From NCBI GenBank assembly GCA_937926875.1, contig CALBAX010000001.1, forward strand, positions 1 to 25,485: DNA of 25,485 nucleotides. Direction: 5' to 3'. The notes under the pieces were generated by a model that saw nothing but the letters and a program-made list of their open reading frames with translations, did not search any database and was not told where the DNA came from. Both the position numbers and the translations under genes were made by a program. Below are positions 1 to 6,807 of the stretch, piece by piece. This stretch comes from an uncultured Desulfovibrio sp. GTDB taxonomy: Bacteria > Desulfobacterota > Desulfovibrionia > Desulfovibrionales > Desulfovibrionaceae. How positions within the stretch are numbered: the first letter of the stretch is position 1; each line of letters begins with the position of its first letter.

Positions 1-1192
1 ACCAGGCTTCGGAGATCATGACCTCCCGGACCTGTTCCGGCCCGTACTGCTGCCGGGCTGATTCCGCCAGGGCGCTGCCGTTGCCCCGTGCGTCCAGGGA
101 GACACCGGCAAAGCGCGGCAAGGCATCCAGGATGGCGAACAGGATTTGCTGCTGGGTACGGTGCGGACAGTTGCGCAGCTCAAGGACGAAGGGCGGCACC
201 AAGCGCAGATCCCGCTCTTCCGTGGCGGGCCAGAAAACGGAAAGGTCGCCGCTGCGTCCGAAGTCCACGCCGCAGAAATGCGCCTGGTCAACCGGCAGAC
301 TGGCCAGCAGCGGCGCAAGATGCTCCGCGATCCAGCCCCTGGTGTATGTCTCGGCCACGGGCAGCGGCCAGTCCACAAAGTCGTCGGCTGGTGGCGTCCA
401 GGTCAGCACCGGCGCGTCCCCCATGCAGGCTTCGATCATGGTCGCGGTCAGGTAGGCACCGCTGGAGCGGTTGGGGATGCAGAACAATTCCTCGTCAGCC
501 CCGTCGCCGTAGTCCGCGATGATACCGGCCCGCCATGCCTCCTCGGCCTCCCGTGACCAGACACGGGGGGGATTGGCACGCTTGCAGATGGTCTTGAACA
601 AGCCGTCAGCAATGGCGTCGTCCAGGGTGGTACGATGCAGGCTGTAGTTGCGCTCTCCGGAGCGGATTTCCTTGAGCAGCTCGTTGAAGGGATTTTCTTC
701 CCCGTTGTGCGTGGACAGGATGGAGACACTGCCGCCCCACATAAGCAGGGCAAAGGCCGCCTTCATAAGCTCCGGCAAATCGTCCACAAAGGCCGCCTCG
801 TCGATGATGACGCGCCCTTGTTTGGAACGAAGGGAGCGGGCTTCGGAAGGCAGGCCCCATACATTGAAGCCAGAGGCAAAGCGGATGCGGTAGACGGTTA
901 TGTCCCTGTCCTCGTCACGCAGGACGATTTCCTCGGACTTTTCCGCCAGCACATTGAGCGTCTTGGCCCAGAAGGCGCAGTCACGGATGAAGGTCTGGGT
1001 CATTTCCTTGTTGTAGGAAAGGTAAAAGGTATCCTGCCCCCCGGCTTCCCGGCTTTTGGCCGCTTCCATGACGGACTGGAACGCCTCGCAGTACGAGGCC
1101 CCGATACGACGGCTCTTTTCCCAGACGCGCACGCGGGCCGTGTCCGCCACCCAGCGGCGCTGGTAGGGCAAGAGGATATTGGCCACGCTCAT
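1..1192 (-). CDS. Terminase large subunit, Mu gp28-like (3' end outside window)
   Basis: This is the ATPase/nuclease motor that packages phage DNA into proheads. About 397 codons are visible and the frame stays open to the window edge. The N-terminal ATPase domain has a Walker A-like KSRRIGAS (residues 26-33), as in Mu gp28-type terminases, a Walker B VIIDEAAF (128-135) and a coupling motif STHN near residue 160. The RNase H-like nuclease domain begins at GVDFGRSGD near residue 310, whose Asp would be the first metal ligand. The start ATG directly abuts the stop of the gene upstream (1193-1195), as expected for coupled packaging genes. The C-terminus and the other nuclease acidic residues lie outside the window. 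The family call is firm; equivalence to gp28 itself rests on gene order. Confidence 0.92.
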   Translation of the reverse strand, partial: MSVANILLPYQRRWVADTARVRVWEKSRRIGASYCEAFQSVMEAAKSREAGGQDTFYLSYNKEMTQTFIRDCAFWAKTLNVLAEKSEEIVLRDEDRDITVYRIRFASGFNVWGLPSEARSLRSKQGRVIIDEAAFVDDLPELMKAAFALLMWGGSVSILSTHNGEENPFNELLKEIRSGERNYSLHRTTLDDAIADGLFKTICKRANPPRVWSREAEEAWRAGIIADYGDGADEELFCIPNRSSGAYLTATMIEACMGDAPVLTWTPPADDFVDWPLPVAETYTRGWIAEHLAPLLASLPVDQAHFCGVDFGRSGDLSVFWPATEERDLRLVPPFVLELRNCPHRTQQQILFAILDALPRFAGVSLDARGNGSALAESARQQYGPEQVREVMISEAW

Positions 1193-1804
1193 CTATTCCC
1201 CCGTGATGCCCAGCGCCTGGTAGATGTCCTGGGCCATATTGCCGGACAAGCCGCGTTTTCTGCTCTCTTCCGCTTCGGATTCCTTGGGCAGGCTGGTTTC
1301 CAGTTCCGCCACCAGGTCAAGGCAGCGTTTTATATCCTGGACAGTGGCCGTGCTGATTTTTTCGGGATCGGCAAGGGCCGTGCCCAGCTTGCGCTCCACG
1401 GCCTCGCGCAAGGCGGCAACGGCATCCGCCCGTGTGACGATCTTGCGCCGGGCCAGGCTGGCGGCGTGGGGAATCTTTCCGGCGGTGGCCAGCTCCTGCC
1501 GCTTCAAGGCAAGCGATTCCAGACTGGACACGGCAAAGGCCATCGAGGCGGCTTCCTTGGCATCAGTCGTGGCCAGGAGCTGTTCAAGGGCCTTCTGTCG
1601 TCCCTTGATGATGTTAACGCGGATCTCGCTTTCCGCCTGCGCTATCTCTTCCCGGCGACGCGCCCAGGAGTATTTTTGTCCCCAGCTTTTGAGCGTAGTC
1701 GCCGAGACGCCCGTGGCCTCGGCCACGGCGGCATAACTCAGGCGGTCAACGCAGTAGAGTTCCTGCGCCCGCCACAGGACATCCGTCGGGTATTCCCTGC
1801 CCAT
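1193..1804 (-). CDS. Terminase small-subunit-like DNA-binding protein (Mu gp27/DUF1804 type)
   Basis: 203 residues. The N-terminus carries a helix-turn-helix (about residues 20-45, with AAVAEATGVSATTLKSW), the type used by small terminase subunits to recognise packaging sites. An Arg-rich stretch WARRREEI follows, then a long, mostly helical, Ala/Glu/Lys-rich body. It lies immediately before the terminase large subunit, where Mu gene 27 (DUF1804) sits before gene 28. What is seen is the HTH and the position. The packaging role is inferred from the family. The stop codon touches the terminase start with no gap. A non-terminase DNA-binding structural protein is a less likely alternative. Confidence 0.75.
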   Translation of the reverse strand: MGREYPTDVLWRAQELYCVDRLSYAAVAEATGVSATTLKSWGQKYSWARRREEIAQAESEIRVNIIKGRQKALEQLLATTDAKEAASMAFAVSSLESLALKRQELATAGKIPHAASLARRKIVTRADAVAALREAVERKLGTALADPEKISTATVQDIKRCLDLVAELETSLPKESEAEESRKRGLSGNMAQDIYQALGITGE

Positions 1805-1813
1805 AGCGTGCCC

Positions 1814-2053
1814 CTAGAGGCCAAGGTTGCGTTCCAGGACCTCGATCTTGCGAATCACGCCCCGCAGCTCCTGCACGCGCTCGTTGATCTTGATGCCCAG
1901 GGCCATGACGTATTCACCGTCGATGTCTTCCGGGTCCCCAACCAGAGGCAGAGCGTGCCGGATGGAATCACAATGGCTGGTGATTTCCGCAGCGATGATT
2001 TTACGCCGGGTCCGCAGTTCCTCCCGCTGGCCCATTTCTTCCAGTCGGCTCAT
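1814..2053 (-). CDS. Small helical phage protein, unrecognised
   Basis: 79 residues, charged, predicted almost wholly helical (RLEEMGQREELRTRRKII near the start, then a heptad-like C-terminal half). No motif that I recognise. Its ATG overlaps the TGA of the gene upstream in an ATGA arrangement, so the two are probably translationally coupled. It stops 9 bases before the terminase small-subunit-like gene. By position it corresponds to the small uncharacterised proteins between the lysis genes and the terminase in Mu-like phages. Function unknown. Confidence 0.65.
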   Translation of the reverse strand: MSRLEEMGQREELRTRRKIIAAEITSHCDSIRHALPLVGDPEDIDGEYVMALGIKINERVQELRGVIRKIEVLERNLGL

Positions 2054-2451
2054 CTGTTCCTCGCTTCTATGATGGTGGATAGGTGCTCCATTGCCCGTGT
2101 GTTGTTCACGACCAGCGTCTGGAGCGTGTCGTTCATGCGCTCGTAATTTTTTACCAGCGTGACGTTCTTCCGGTAAAATTCCGCCGTTTCTTCGTGCTTT
2201 TCGCTTACTTCCTGCAGGATGGCCTCATGCTTTTCACTGATGGTGCGCAGGGCCTCCTGGGTGTCCTTCCGGTACGCCGCCAGCACCCGCTCGATGCGCT
2301 TGCCGTGCCGGTAATCCAGGATGAACACCAGTGCCACGGCCATCGCGGGAATGGAGGCAAGGAACAGGAGGATGCCGGGAACCCCCAGCGCGAACAGCGA
2401 TTCTATCAGCGGCAATGCAGCCGTGAGGGCGGCGTTCAATTCATTTCCCAT
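2050..2451 (-). CDS. Membrane-anchored coiled-coil phage protein (DUF2730/Mu gp25-like position)
   Basis: 133 residues from an ATG preceded by GAGGAAA at good spacing. The open frame continues 16 codons upstream, but that part lies within the Rz1-like gene and has no ribosome site. The N-terminus is hydrophobic, with one long or two short membrane segments (about residues 12-45, GVPGILLFLASIPAMAVALV). A long charged coiled coil follows, including the near-repeat SEKHEAILQEVSEKHEETAE. Mu-like phages carry a membrane plus coiled-coil protein here (DUF2730), of unknown function. It overlaps the Rz1-like gene by 11 bases upstream and the next gene by 4 bases. The DUF2730 assignment is by architecture and position only. 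Confidence 0.65.
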   Translation of the reverse strand: MGNELNAALTAALPLIESLFALGVPGILLFLASIPAMAVALVFILDYRHGKRIERVLAAYRKDTQEALRTISEKHEAILQEVSEKHEETAEFYRKNVTLVKNYERMNDTLQTLVVNNTRAMEHLSTIIEARNR

Positions 2452-2707
2452 GATTTCCTCGCGCCTGATAACAGCGCAGGGCGGCGTCCAGGCCTCCAAT
2501 ATAGGCTCTGAGAGCGTCGTCCCGCGCCAGCAGGCAAGCTATATTTTCAGGGCTGTCCAGCGGTTCCGCGGCGTCCAGCTCCGGCAGGATGGGTACGGAT
2601 GGGGCCGGGCAGTCAGGCAAGTTGAGAATGGACGGGACGGATGCCTGACGGCCACAGCCGCTACAAAGGACGATTGAGACGAGCAACGGCACGACGGCGC
2701 GTTTCAT
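2441..2707 (-). CDS. Rz1-like outer-membrane spanin lipoprotein
   Basis: 88 residues. It has a short basic N-terminus (MKRAVV), a hydrophobic stretch and a lipobox-like end CSGC with Cys at residue 18, although the -3 position is Cys rather than the usual Leu. A Pro-rich segment follows (PDCPAPSVPILPELD), typical of Rz1 o-spanins. The start at 2707 is chosen because it creates the signal sequence. The gene overlaps the 3' end of the Rz-like gene in another frame by 47 bases, the classic overlapping spanin arrangement. Together the pair would bridge the inner and outer membranes and fuse them in the last step of lysis. The pair as a whole is more certain than either member alone. Confidence 0.72.
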   Translation of the reverse strand: MKRAVVPLLVSIVLCSGCGRQASVPSILNLPDCPAPSVPILPELDAAEPLDSPENIACLLARDDALRAYIGGLDAALRCYQARGNHGK

Positions 2708-3011
2708 GGTCCACCACCGTTTCTTCAGAGCTCCGGACGCGGGGTTTTGCCTGCCGCACGATGGCCTCACGTTCCGCCATGTCTTGTGCGGCTTTCGTCT
2801 CCCGCGCAAGGCACCGCCGGGCGTTTTCCGCCTGGGCTTCCGCGTCAAGGCGGTACGCTTCCGCCGCCGTTCGCCAATGATTACGTTCGGCGGCTGTTAC
2901 CCAGTGTGCCGTCCTTTCCGCCTCAAGCTCGCCGCTCACACGATCCAGGCGCCACAACAGCAGTACGCAGGCCAGCGCGGCGACAAGGACAGGTATCCAC
3001 GTCCGGGTCAT
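2661..3011 (-). CDS. Rz-like inner-membrane spanin
   Basis: 116 residues. One N-terminal membrane anchor (about residues 5-21, WIPVLVAALACVLLLW) is followed by a periplasmic, Ala/Glu/Arg-rich, coiled-coil-forming domain. This is the signature of i-spanins such as lambda Rz. Its ATG overlaps the TGA of the transglycosylase gene (ATGA), and its 3' end contains the start of the Rz1-like gene. Order (holin-like, endolysin, Rz, Rz1) and architecture agree. Sequence similarity among spanins is low, so the call rests on this layout. Confidence 0.75.
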   Translation of the reverse strand: MTRTWIPVLVAALACVLLLWRLDRVSGELEAERTAHWVTAAERNHWRTAAEAYRLDAEAQAENARRCLARETKAAQDMAEREAIVRQAKPRVRSSEETVVDHETRRRAVARLNRPL

Positions 3012-3772
3012 AGCCGCACCTCATTTTTTATGCCCGGCCCCCAGCCAGCCTTGATATAGGCGTGTTGTCGCTCTTTCAGGATCAGGCGGGGATAGTTGCG
3101 GTTTTCCCGGAAAGCGGCTTTGCCGCGTCCGGCATTCACGTTCTCCACAGCCCCGAACCAGCACCGGTCATCCACGCCCAGGGTGCGGGCTTTTTTGCGG
3201 TCGCGGTTCACCCAGCCCAATCCGCCGTTATAGGCGGACAAGGTAAAGGCCATGCGCTCAAAGTCGGAATGCCCGGCCACACGATCCCACAGCCATTTGT
3301 CATAGACGCAGAGCGCCCGCAGGCTCCAGCCGGGATTGAACGGCGCGGGCTTGCCTGTTTCCGGTGCCACGGAAGGCAACCAGCGCGCGGTTGCGGGCAT
3401 GAACTGCGCCAGCCCCTGCGCCCCCACATGCGATACGGTATCGTTGCGCCACCAACTTTCGGTATGGACCTGCGCCGCAAAGACGGCCACCGGCGCGTCC
3501 AGCCCCCAAGTGGCGTGGGCCGCCCGGACAAGCGTTGCCCGGTACTGCTGCGCCGCGCGGGGAATCGTCACGTCAGCGGCGTGGGCCAGACCGCACAGGA
3601 AGCCCAGCGCCAGCCAGAATCCCATGCCGACCAGAAAACCTATGGTCATAAGTTTGACGCCCAGCCAGAAACTTTCCCAAAAGAGCGTGGCCAGACGCCG
3701 AGGCAAGGCGCGCAGGTTAGCTTTTGCCCCCGGCCAACGGCTGGCCACAGCGGTCTTGATGCGCGTCCACAT
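3008..3772 (-). CDS. Phage lytic transglycosylase (SLT-type endolysin) with N-terminal membrane segment
   Basis: 254 residues from ATG 3772, two bases after the stop of the holin-like gene. The frame is open further upstream, but that part lies inside the preceding gene. A basic N-terminal region (residues 1-35) is followed by a long hydrophobic segment rich in Gly, Phe and Leu and ending in LAHA-ADV, which looks like a signal sequence or a signal-arrest-release anchor. The catalytic SLT domain follows: the Glu in VHTESWW is the likely acid/base, then GAQGLAQFMPATA and SAYNGGLG, the standard motifs of family 23-type transglycosylases. It would cleave peptidoglycan glycan strands in the periplasm during lysis. 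The export segment suggests Sec-dependent transport rather than release through the holin alone. Confidence 0.88.
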   Translation of the reverse strand: MWTRIKTAVASRWPGAKANLRALPRRLATLFWESFWLGVKLMTIGFLVGMGFWLALGFLCGLAHAADVTIPRAAQQYRATLVRAAHATWGLDAPVAVFAAQVHTESWWRNDTVSHVGAQGLAQFMPATARWLPSVAPETGKPAPFNPGWSLRALCVYDKWLWDRVAGHSDFERMAFTLSAYNGGLGWVNRDRKKARTLGVDDRCWFGAVENVNAGRGKAAFRENRNYPRLILKERQHAYIKAGWGPGIKNEVRL

Positions 3773-3774
3773 GC

Positions 3775-4137
3775 TTACAGCCCCAGTGCCACGGCGATGA
3801 CAAAAGCGGTGACGATCAGGGCGCGACGCAACAGGGCCGTACAAAAAGCGAGAATATAGCCATCACAGATCGTGTAGTCCGGGATGCCGTCGTCCCCGTT
3901 GGCGTCGGGATCATTACGCCAGTCCTTGCTCAGATAGCCAGAGGGAACGGAGTAAGGGAAAAAGAGATAGTCGAAAATCAGCCCGACCACGCCGGACACC
4001 AGCACCAACGCCAGCTTGTACAGGATGACGGGCAACTGGACGGGAGAAATGAGCAGTACCGAGCCGACCAGGACAGCGATGGAGCAGATAAAGAGGACGG
4101 CCAGATTACGAGGATTGCGGGCGATGGAAGAAAGCAT
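3775..4137 (-). CDS. Putative holin (multi-pass membrane protein)
   Basis: 120 residues from ATG 4137, preceded by AAAGGAA at a normal distance. The frame extends upstream, but only through the hairpin region without a ribosome site. Two hydrophobic helices occur in the N-terminal half (about 12-32 and 35-60), a polar loop rich in Asp and Asn lies at about 68-90, and a C-terminal hydrophobic helix ends in RRALIVTAFVIAVALGL. The layout resembles small proteins commonly annotated as putative holin in Mu-like phages of GC-rich hosts, and it is the first gene of a lysis cassette. It would permeabilise or depolarise the inner membrane. Holin function is inferred from topology and context. Confidence 0.7.
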   Translation of the reverse strand: MLSSIARNPRNLAVLFICSIAVLVGSVLLISPVQLPVILYKLALVLVSGVVGLIFDYLFFPYSVPSGYLSKDWRNDPDANGDDGIPDYTICDGYILAFCTALLRRALIVTAFVIAVALGL

Positions 4138-4159
4138 GTTGTTTCCTTTCGCTGGTTCT

Positions 4160-4194
4160 CCGTCTTTCCCGCCGGGGAAATCCCGGCGGGACGG
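4160..4194. repeat. GC-rich hairpin just upstream of the lysis cassette
   Basis: Inverted repeat CCCGCCGGG (4168-4176) / CCCGGCGGG (4182-4190), extended by outer CCGTC/ACGG pairing. The loop is very short and there is no T-run on the minus-strand side. It lies in the leader of the holin-like gene, so it may shape the mRNA 5' end or act as a pause site. Confidence 0.6.
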
Positions 4195-4214
4195 TAGGGA
4201 GGACAGACCATGCG

Positions 4215-4252
4215 AAAACGGCCCGTCATGACCACCATGCCATGACGGGCCG
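4215..4252 (-). terminator. Intrinsic terminator-like hairpin closing the early/middle operon
   Basis: Perfect 12-bp inverted repeat CGGCCCGTCATG (4219-4230) / CATGACGGGCCG (4241-4252) with a 10-base loop. On the minus strand it is followed by TTTT (complement of 4215-4218). It lies 40 bases past the HTH protein stop and before the lysis genes, the place where Mu switches from middle to late transcription. I see no clear sigma-70 promoter between it and the holin-like gene. Confidence 0.6.
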
Positions 4253-4291
4253 CCATGCGCCTGTAAAGGACGCGCGCTATGCGAACTTTTT

Positions 4292-4747
4292 TCACTCGTC
4301 AAAATTGCCGCGAAGCTCCTTGATTTCCTTGGAGCGGACACGGACAGGATTTTCCTTAAGCCGTATCAATTTGCCCTCGGCAATATAGTTATAGATGGTA
4401 CGTTCCGAGACGTTCAGACAGTACGCAGCCTGACGGACGTTCAATATATCATGTCTGTTGACCATTTCCTGCGGCGTCAGGCTATAAGGCTGTTCATAAG
4501 GCGCGCGCGGGTAACGTATGGGCAACGGAAGGGGGAAGCCTGCCGGGCGCTTCAGCGTGCAATGATCCGCACAGCCGATACAGCAAAACACGTCGTCCCG
4601 TACGAACCAAAATGGTTTGCGGGTATTGCCGCGCAAGACATGCGAGCACCCCAACTTTTCGTAAACGCTGCGGTCTGGCTCGGCATCGTATGGACGCCAG
4701 CCCTCACGGGTCAGCGTCACGATCTCCTGTATGCGTGTCCTGGACAT
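4292..4747 (-). CDS. Phage HTH protein with C-terminal excisionase/MerR-type DNA-binding domain
   Basis: 151 residues, ATG preceded by AGGGGG. The N-terminal half contains a Cys cluster (VFCCIGCADHC, about residues 53-63) that could bind metal. The C-terminal third (about 98-145) is a typical HTH_17/excisionase-like winged helix: ILNVRQAAYCLNVSERTIYN then a basic wing. It is the last gene before the terminator-like hairpin and the lysis cassette, the place where Mu carries its Mor/C activators, but the sequence does not look like Mor/C. A role as middle or late regulator is therefore only a positional guess. Confidence 0.7.
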   Translation of the reverse strand: MSRTRIQEIVTLTREGWRPYDAEPDRSVYEKLGCSHVLRGNTRKPFWFVRDDVFCCIGCADHCTLKRPAGFPLPLPIRYPRAPYEQPYSLTPQEMVNRHDILNVRQAAYCLNVSERTIYNYIAEGKLIRLKENPVRVRSKEIKELRGNFDE

Positions 4748-4756
4748 AGCAACCCC

Positions 4757-5092
4757 CTAAAACAGCCTGGAAAAAAGTTCTTTGCCCTCTCGTTCCGTCT
4801 GCTCCCGACAGGAAAAGCACTCCCTACGGTCGAGACGACGGCAATGGGAACAACGGATTTCCTGCAACGCTTTTCCCACCACGTCCGGCGTCACTTGCTG
4901 GACGCGGGGGCTTTCCCCGGCTTCGGAAAGCGCCGCTCTGATTCTTGCCGCCTGCTCACTCCATTTTCCCGGATACCGACCGGCAAGCACTTGATAAACT
5001 GTGGCACGTTTCAACTCCGGGTGTGCCCGACAAAAAGCGTATATGCTGCGATAACGGGCGAGCACCGCGTCTTTCAGTTCACTGGCCGTCAT
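4757..5092 (-). CDS. gp16-like phage protein (BcepMu gp16 type) with C-terminal zinc-binding Cys pairs
   Basis: 111 residues. The N-terminal half (about 15-55) contains YQVLAGRYPGKWSEQAARIR, which matches my recollection of the small HTH-like BcepMu gp16 family of Mu-like phages. The C-terminal part adds CSHC (about residues 81-84) and CFSC (about 92-95), a likely four-Cys zinc site. The start lies 14 bases inside the end of gemA, so translation is probably coupled. Function in the family is unknown. A DNA-binding regulatory role is inferred from the fold-like pattern and the zinc site. Confidence 0.68.
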   Translation of the reverse strand: MTASELKDAVLARYRSIYAFCRAHPELKRATVYQVLAGRYPGKWSEQAARIRAALSEAGESPRVQQVTPDVVGKALQEIRCSHCRRLDRRECFSCREQTEREGKELFSRLF

Positions 5093-5561
5093 GGTTCAGC
5101 CGTCTGCGCTCGGACACCCTTTCCCTGCGCTGCAAGTCGGACAGCAGCGTGGAGATCTGCTCCCCGTTCTTGAGCCAGACGAAATAAGGACATCCGAACG
5201 CCCGTTTGACCCGTGTGTCCAGGCTGGTCATGGAGTAGCCCAGCTTCCGCCATATCGCCAGAATCTGCCGCTTTTCGGCGGCAAAAGGCATGTCATCCGT
5301 GATCTCGATCCAGTCCGGGCGACTGAGCGGCGTCACACGTCTGTTGCGGCTTCTGGCGGGCGCGGCATAGGTAACGCCGTGCTGTTCCGCGAAAAGCTGT
5401 ACCAGCCGGGAAAGCTGGTGGACGTTCATGTTCTTGCGGCTCTCCACGCCGAACTCACTACGCAGCAAAGCCCGGAAGGCTTCCTCATCCATTTGCGGAA
5501 GCTGCTTTCGGGCAATCTCAATCTTGCGATACAGGCCAAGGCGCATTTTCCGGTTATCCAC
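5079..5561 (-). CDS. gemA: GemA-like regulatory protein (Mu gp16 family, DUF1018)
   Basis: 160 residues. The chosen start is GTG 5561, because AAGGAG lies 7 bases upstream. The ATG five codons later has no ribosome site, and longer frames run through the preceding gene. The N-terminus has IEIARKQLPQMDEEAFRALL, followed by SRKNMNVHQLSRLVQLF, the conserved core of GemA/DUF1018. The C-terminal half contains WRKLGYSMTSLDTRVKRAFG. In Mu, GemA changes host gene expression and DNA supercoiling; its biochemistry is not settled. The gene overlaps its upstream neighbour by 8 bases and its downstream neighbour by 14. Confidence 0.88.
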   Translation of the reverse strand: MDNRKMRLGLYRKIEIARKQLPQMDEEAFRALLRSEFGVESRKNMNVHQLSRLVQLFAEQHGVTYAAPARSRNRRVTPLSRPDWIEITDDMPFAAEKRQILAIWRKLGYSMTSLDTRVKRAFGCPYFVWLKNGEQISTLLSDLQRRERVSERRRLNHDGQ

Positions 5562-5982
5562 GGCGATGCTCCTTGTGTACGACAACCTCTTCCACGGGCA
5601 CGAACACCCGCTTCCCTCCCAGCGAGACATTGACCATCCAGTGTCCCGTGTAGTCCAAAATAGGGGCTGTGTTCGTCCAGGTGCCTTCATAAAAGCCGTC
5701 CGCGCGCCGCACGGACACGCGAGCGTGATAGGGGATATCAGGAGCCGGGGCAGGCGTTTCCAGCCCGCACAGGGCAAGATCCGTCGCCAGAAGGGCAAGG
5801 CCGTCTCTGTCGAAAAAGCGTGGCGCGCCATCTTCCGTATCAAGCCAGCGCCGGGCCAGGCGAACGCGGTAAAATCCCTCTGGCCCTCCATGTAGTGGGG
5901 CCGGGGAAAGCTCCATTTTCGTACGCTCTTCACCATTACGCACGCTGATGGATGCGCAGAATTTCCGGTTGTCCTGTGCCAT
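5554..5982 (-). CDS. Conserved-looking phage protein, function unknown
   Basis: 142 residues. It begins 3 bases after the upstream stop and overlaps gemA by 8 bases, so it is part of the middle operon. It is soluble with no membrane segment, Trp-rich in the middle (FYEGTWTNTAPILDYTGHWM), and ends in a beta-rich segment (VNVSLGGKRVFVPVEEVVV) with a His/Arg tail. The central part might be a small beta-barrel, but I recognise no family. An earlier in-frame start is absent. Confidence 0.65.
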   Translation of the reverse strand: MAQDNRKFCASISVRNGEERTKMELSPAPLHGGPEGFYRVRLARRWLDTEDGAPRFFDRDGLALLATDLALCGLETPAPAPDIPYHARVSVRRADGFYEGTWTNTAPILDYTGHWMVNVSLGGKRVFVPVEEVVVHKEHRRG

Positions 5983-5985
5983 GAA

Positions 5986-6360
5986 TTACCCCCTGACACT
6001 CAATGCGGTTATATCCGCGTGCGGATTATCCCGGCGCACCTTGGACAATAGCAAAGCATTCAACTTGCGGGCCAGACGCAAGCGCTCGGCTTTTTCTCCC
6101 AGGTCAAACTCGGCTTTTGCTACGGCCTTGCGCAGCCCCAGCAGCTCCATTTCATATTTTTCACGGGCCAGCATGGCTTCCGCCTGACCAGCGTCAGCCA
6201 GTAAGTTGCCGATATATTCCAAGCGCACCTTACCGTCTTTTTTTATCCGCACCTGCCCACGCTCGGTTACGGTCAAAATCACGCCCGTGGGGCTTTTTAC
6301 CTCTCCACGCCGGTTAATGCCGTAGCCTGGGAATGACGGTATCGTATAAAATGTCTCCAT
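5986..6360 (-). CDS. Phage protein with N-terminal NUMOD4-like segment and coiled coil
   Basis: 124 residues. The first 45 residues (YTIPSFPGYGINRRGEVKSP then VILTVTERGQVRIKKDG) resemble the short NUMOD-type DNA-binding module seen in HNH homing endonucleases, with its Y-I-N-G-x-V-x-S pattern. No HNH nuclease follows. Instead there is a charged helix (about 55-110) likely to form a coiled coil. It might therefore be a DNA-binding adaptor derived from a homing enzyme. It sits between the NrdD-tail-like gene and the unknown gene 5554-5982. The NUMOD resemblance is by eye and tentative. Confidence 0.62.
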   Translation of the reverse strand: METFYTIPSFPGYGINRRGEVKSPTGVILTVTERGQVRIKKDGKVRLEYIGNLLADAGQAEAMLAREKYEMELLGLRKAVAKAEFDLGEKAERLRLARKLNALLLSKVRRDNPHADITALSVRG

Positions 6361-6364
6361 AATT

Positions 6365-6538
6365 TTATCCGTGCTTTACGCGGTCGGCTTCTTCCGCACG
6401 CTTCGCATTGTTGAAGCGGTCCAAAGTACCGACCAGGTATCCAGTGATCCGGCGAACCCGTTCAAATGAGATTCCCTCACCAACGTACACTATGCCGTCC
6501 CGTACTGTTTGTGGGAGCTTGGGCGCTACCTCTGTCAT
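6365..6538 (-). CDS. 57-residue protein resembling the C-terminal tail of anaerobic ribonucleotide reductase (NrdD)
   Basis: A short gene easily missed by length cut-offs. After a short N-terminus it reads FERVRRITGYLVGTLDRFNN followed by AKRAEEADRVKH. This matches the pattern at the end of class III (anaerobic) ribonucleotide reductases, roughly R-x-x-GYL-x(5)-R-x-N-x-x-K-x-x-E-x-x-D-R. The Cys pairs that bind zinc just before this tail in NrdD are absent, as is the glycyl radical site, so it cannot be an enzyme on its own. It ends 4 bases before the next start and is preceded by a structured leader repeat. A role in modulating the host reductase or nucleotide supply is speculation. Confidence 0.8.
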   Translation of the reverse strand: MTEVAPKLPQTVRDGIVYVGEGISFERVRRITGYLVGTLDRFNNAKRAEEADRVKHG

Positions 6539-6550
6539 TGCACTATCTCT

Positions 6551-6612
6551 TGGCTGCTCGTCAGGCCGGAACCGCCACGCCCCGGCGACGGCCCCGCGTG
6601 GGGCCGTTTCGC
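6551..6612 (-). repeat. Structured intergenic element, copy A
   Basis: Fills nearly the whole gap between the Lar-like stop and the NrdD-tail-like gene. Read on the plus strand it begins TGGCTGCTCGTCAGGCC (6551-6567), then a GC-rich part with GGCGAC, the hairpin GGCCCC/GGGGCC, and ends GTTTCGC (6606-6612). The same start, the GGCGAC, a hairpin and the same end recur in copy B at 7599-7671. Confidence 0.75.
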
Positions 6613-6613
6613 A

Positions 6614-6796
6614 TCATCCCTTGTTTCTGCGGTTCCAATATGTTCGGGCCTTCGCCATAGATGTGAACATTCGTGTCCTAGCGCAGTCACAGTTTGGGCA
6701 TCTCAGGCCCACTAGAGGCCAGAGCAGTCCGACATGCAGCACGGGATCTGCGCCGCATTGCCTGCATTTCCTGTTTCTTCCCCATAGTCTTTTCAT
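6614..6796 (-). CDS. Small zinc-ribbon protein of Lar/Com type
   Basis: 60 residues with AGGAG at the right distance upstream. Two Cys pairs, CRQC (about 11-14) and CPNC (about 33-36), are separated by a hydrophobic strand, and the protein ends in AKARTYWNRR. The pattern CxxC...CxxC...A...WNxR is that of Lar-family restriction alleviation proteins. Mu Com, a zinc finger regulating the Mom DNA modification gene, has a similar size and position relative to a modification gene. It lies 11 bases after the methylase-like gene. An anti-restriction or modification-control role is inferred from family pattern and context. Confidence 0.78.
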   Translation of the reverse strand: MKRLWGRNRKCRQCGADPVLHVGLLWPLVGLRCPNCDCARTRMFTSMAKARTYWNRRNKG

Positions 6797-6807
6797 GCGC
6801 TCTCCTT

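Noticed and set aside
635..2146. 503-codon + strand frame opposite the terminase genes
   Set aside because: It is the mirror of the minus-strand coding frames in GC-rich DNA. The minus strand has recognisable terminase motifs and a consistent chain of starts and stops.
4292..4747. HTH protein as a Mor/C homologue
   Set aside because: Its C-terminal domain is of excisionase/MerR type and the N-terminal Cys cluster has no parallel in Mor/C; only the position fits.
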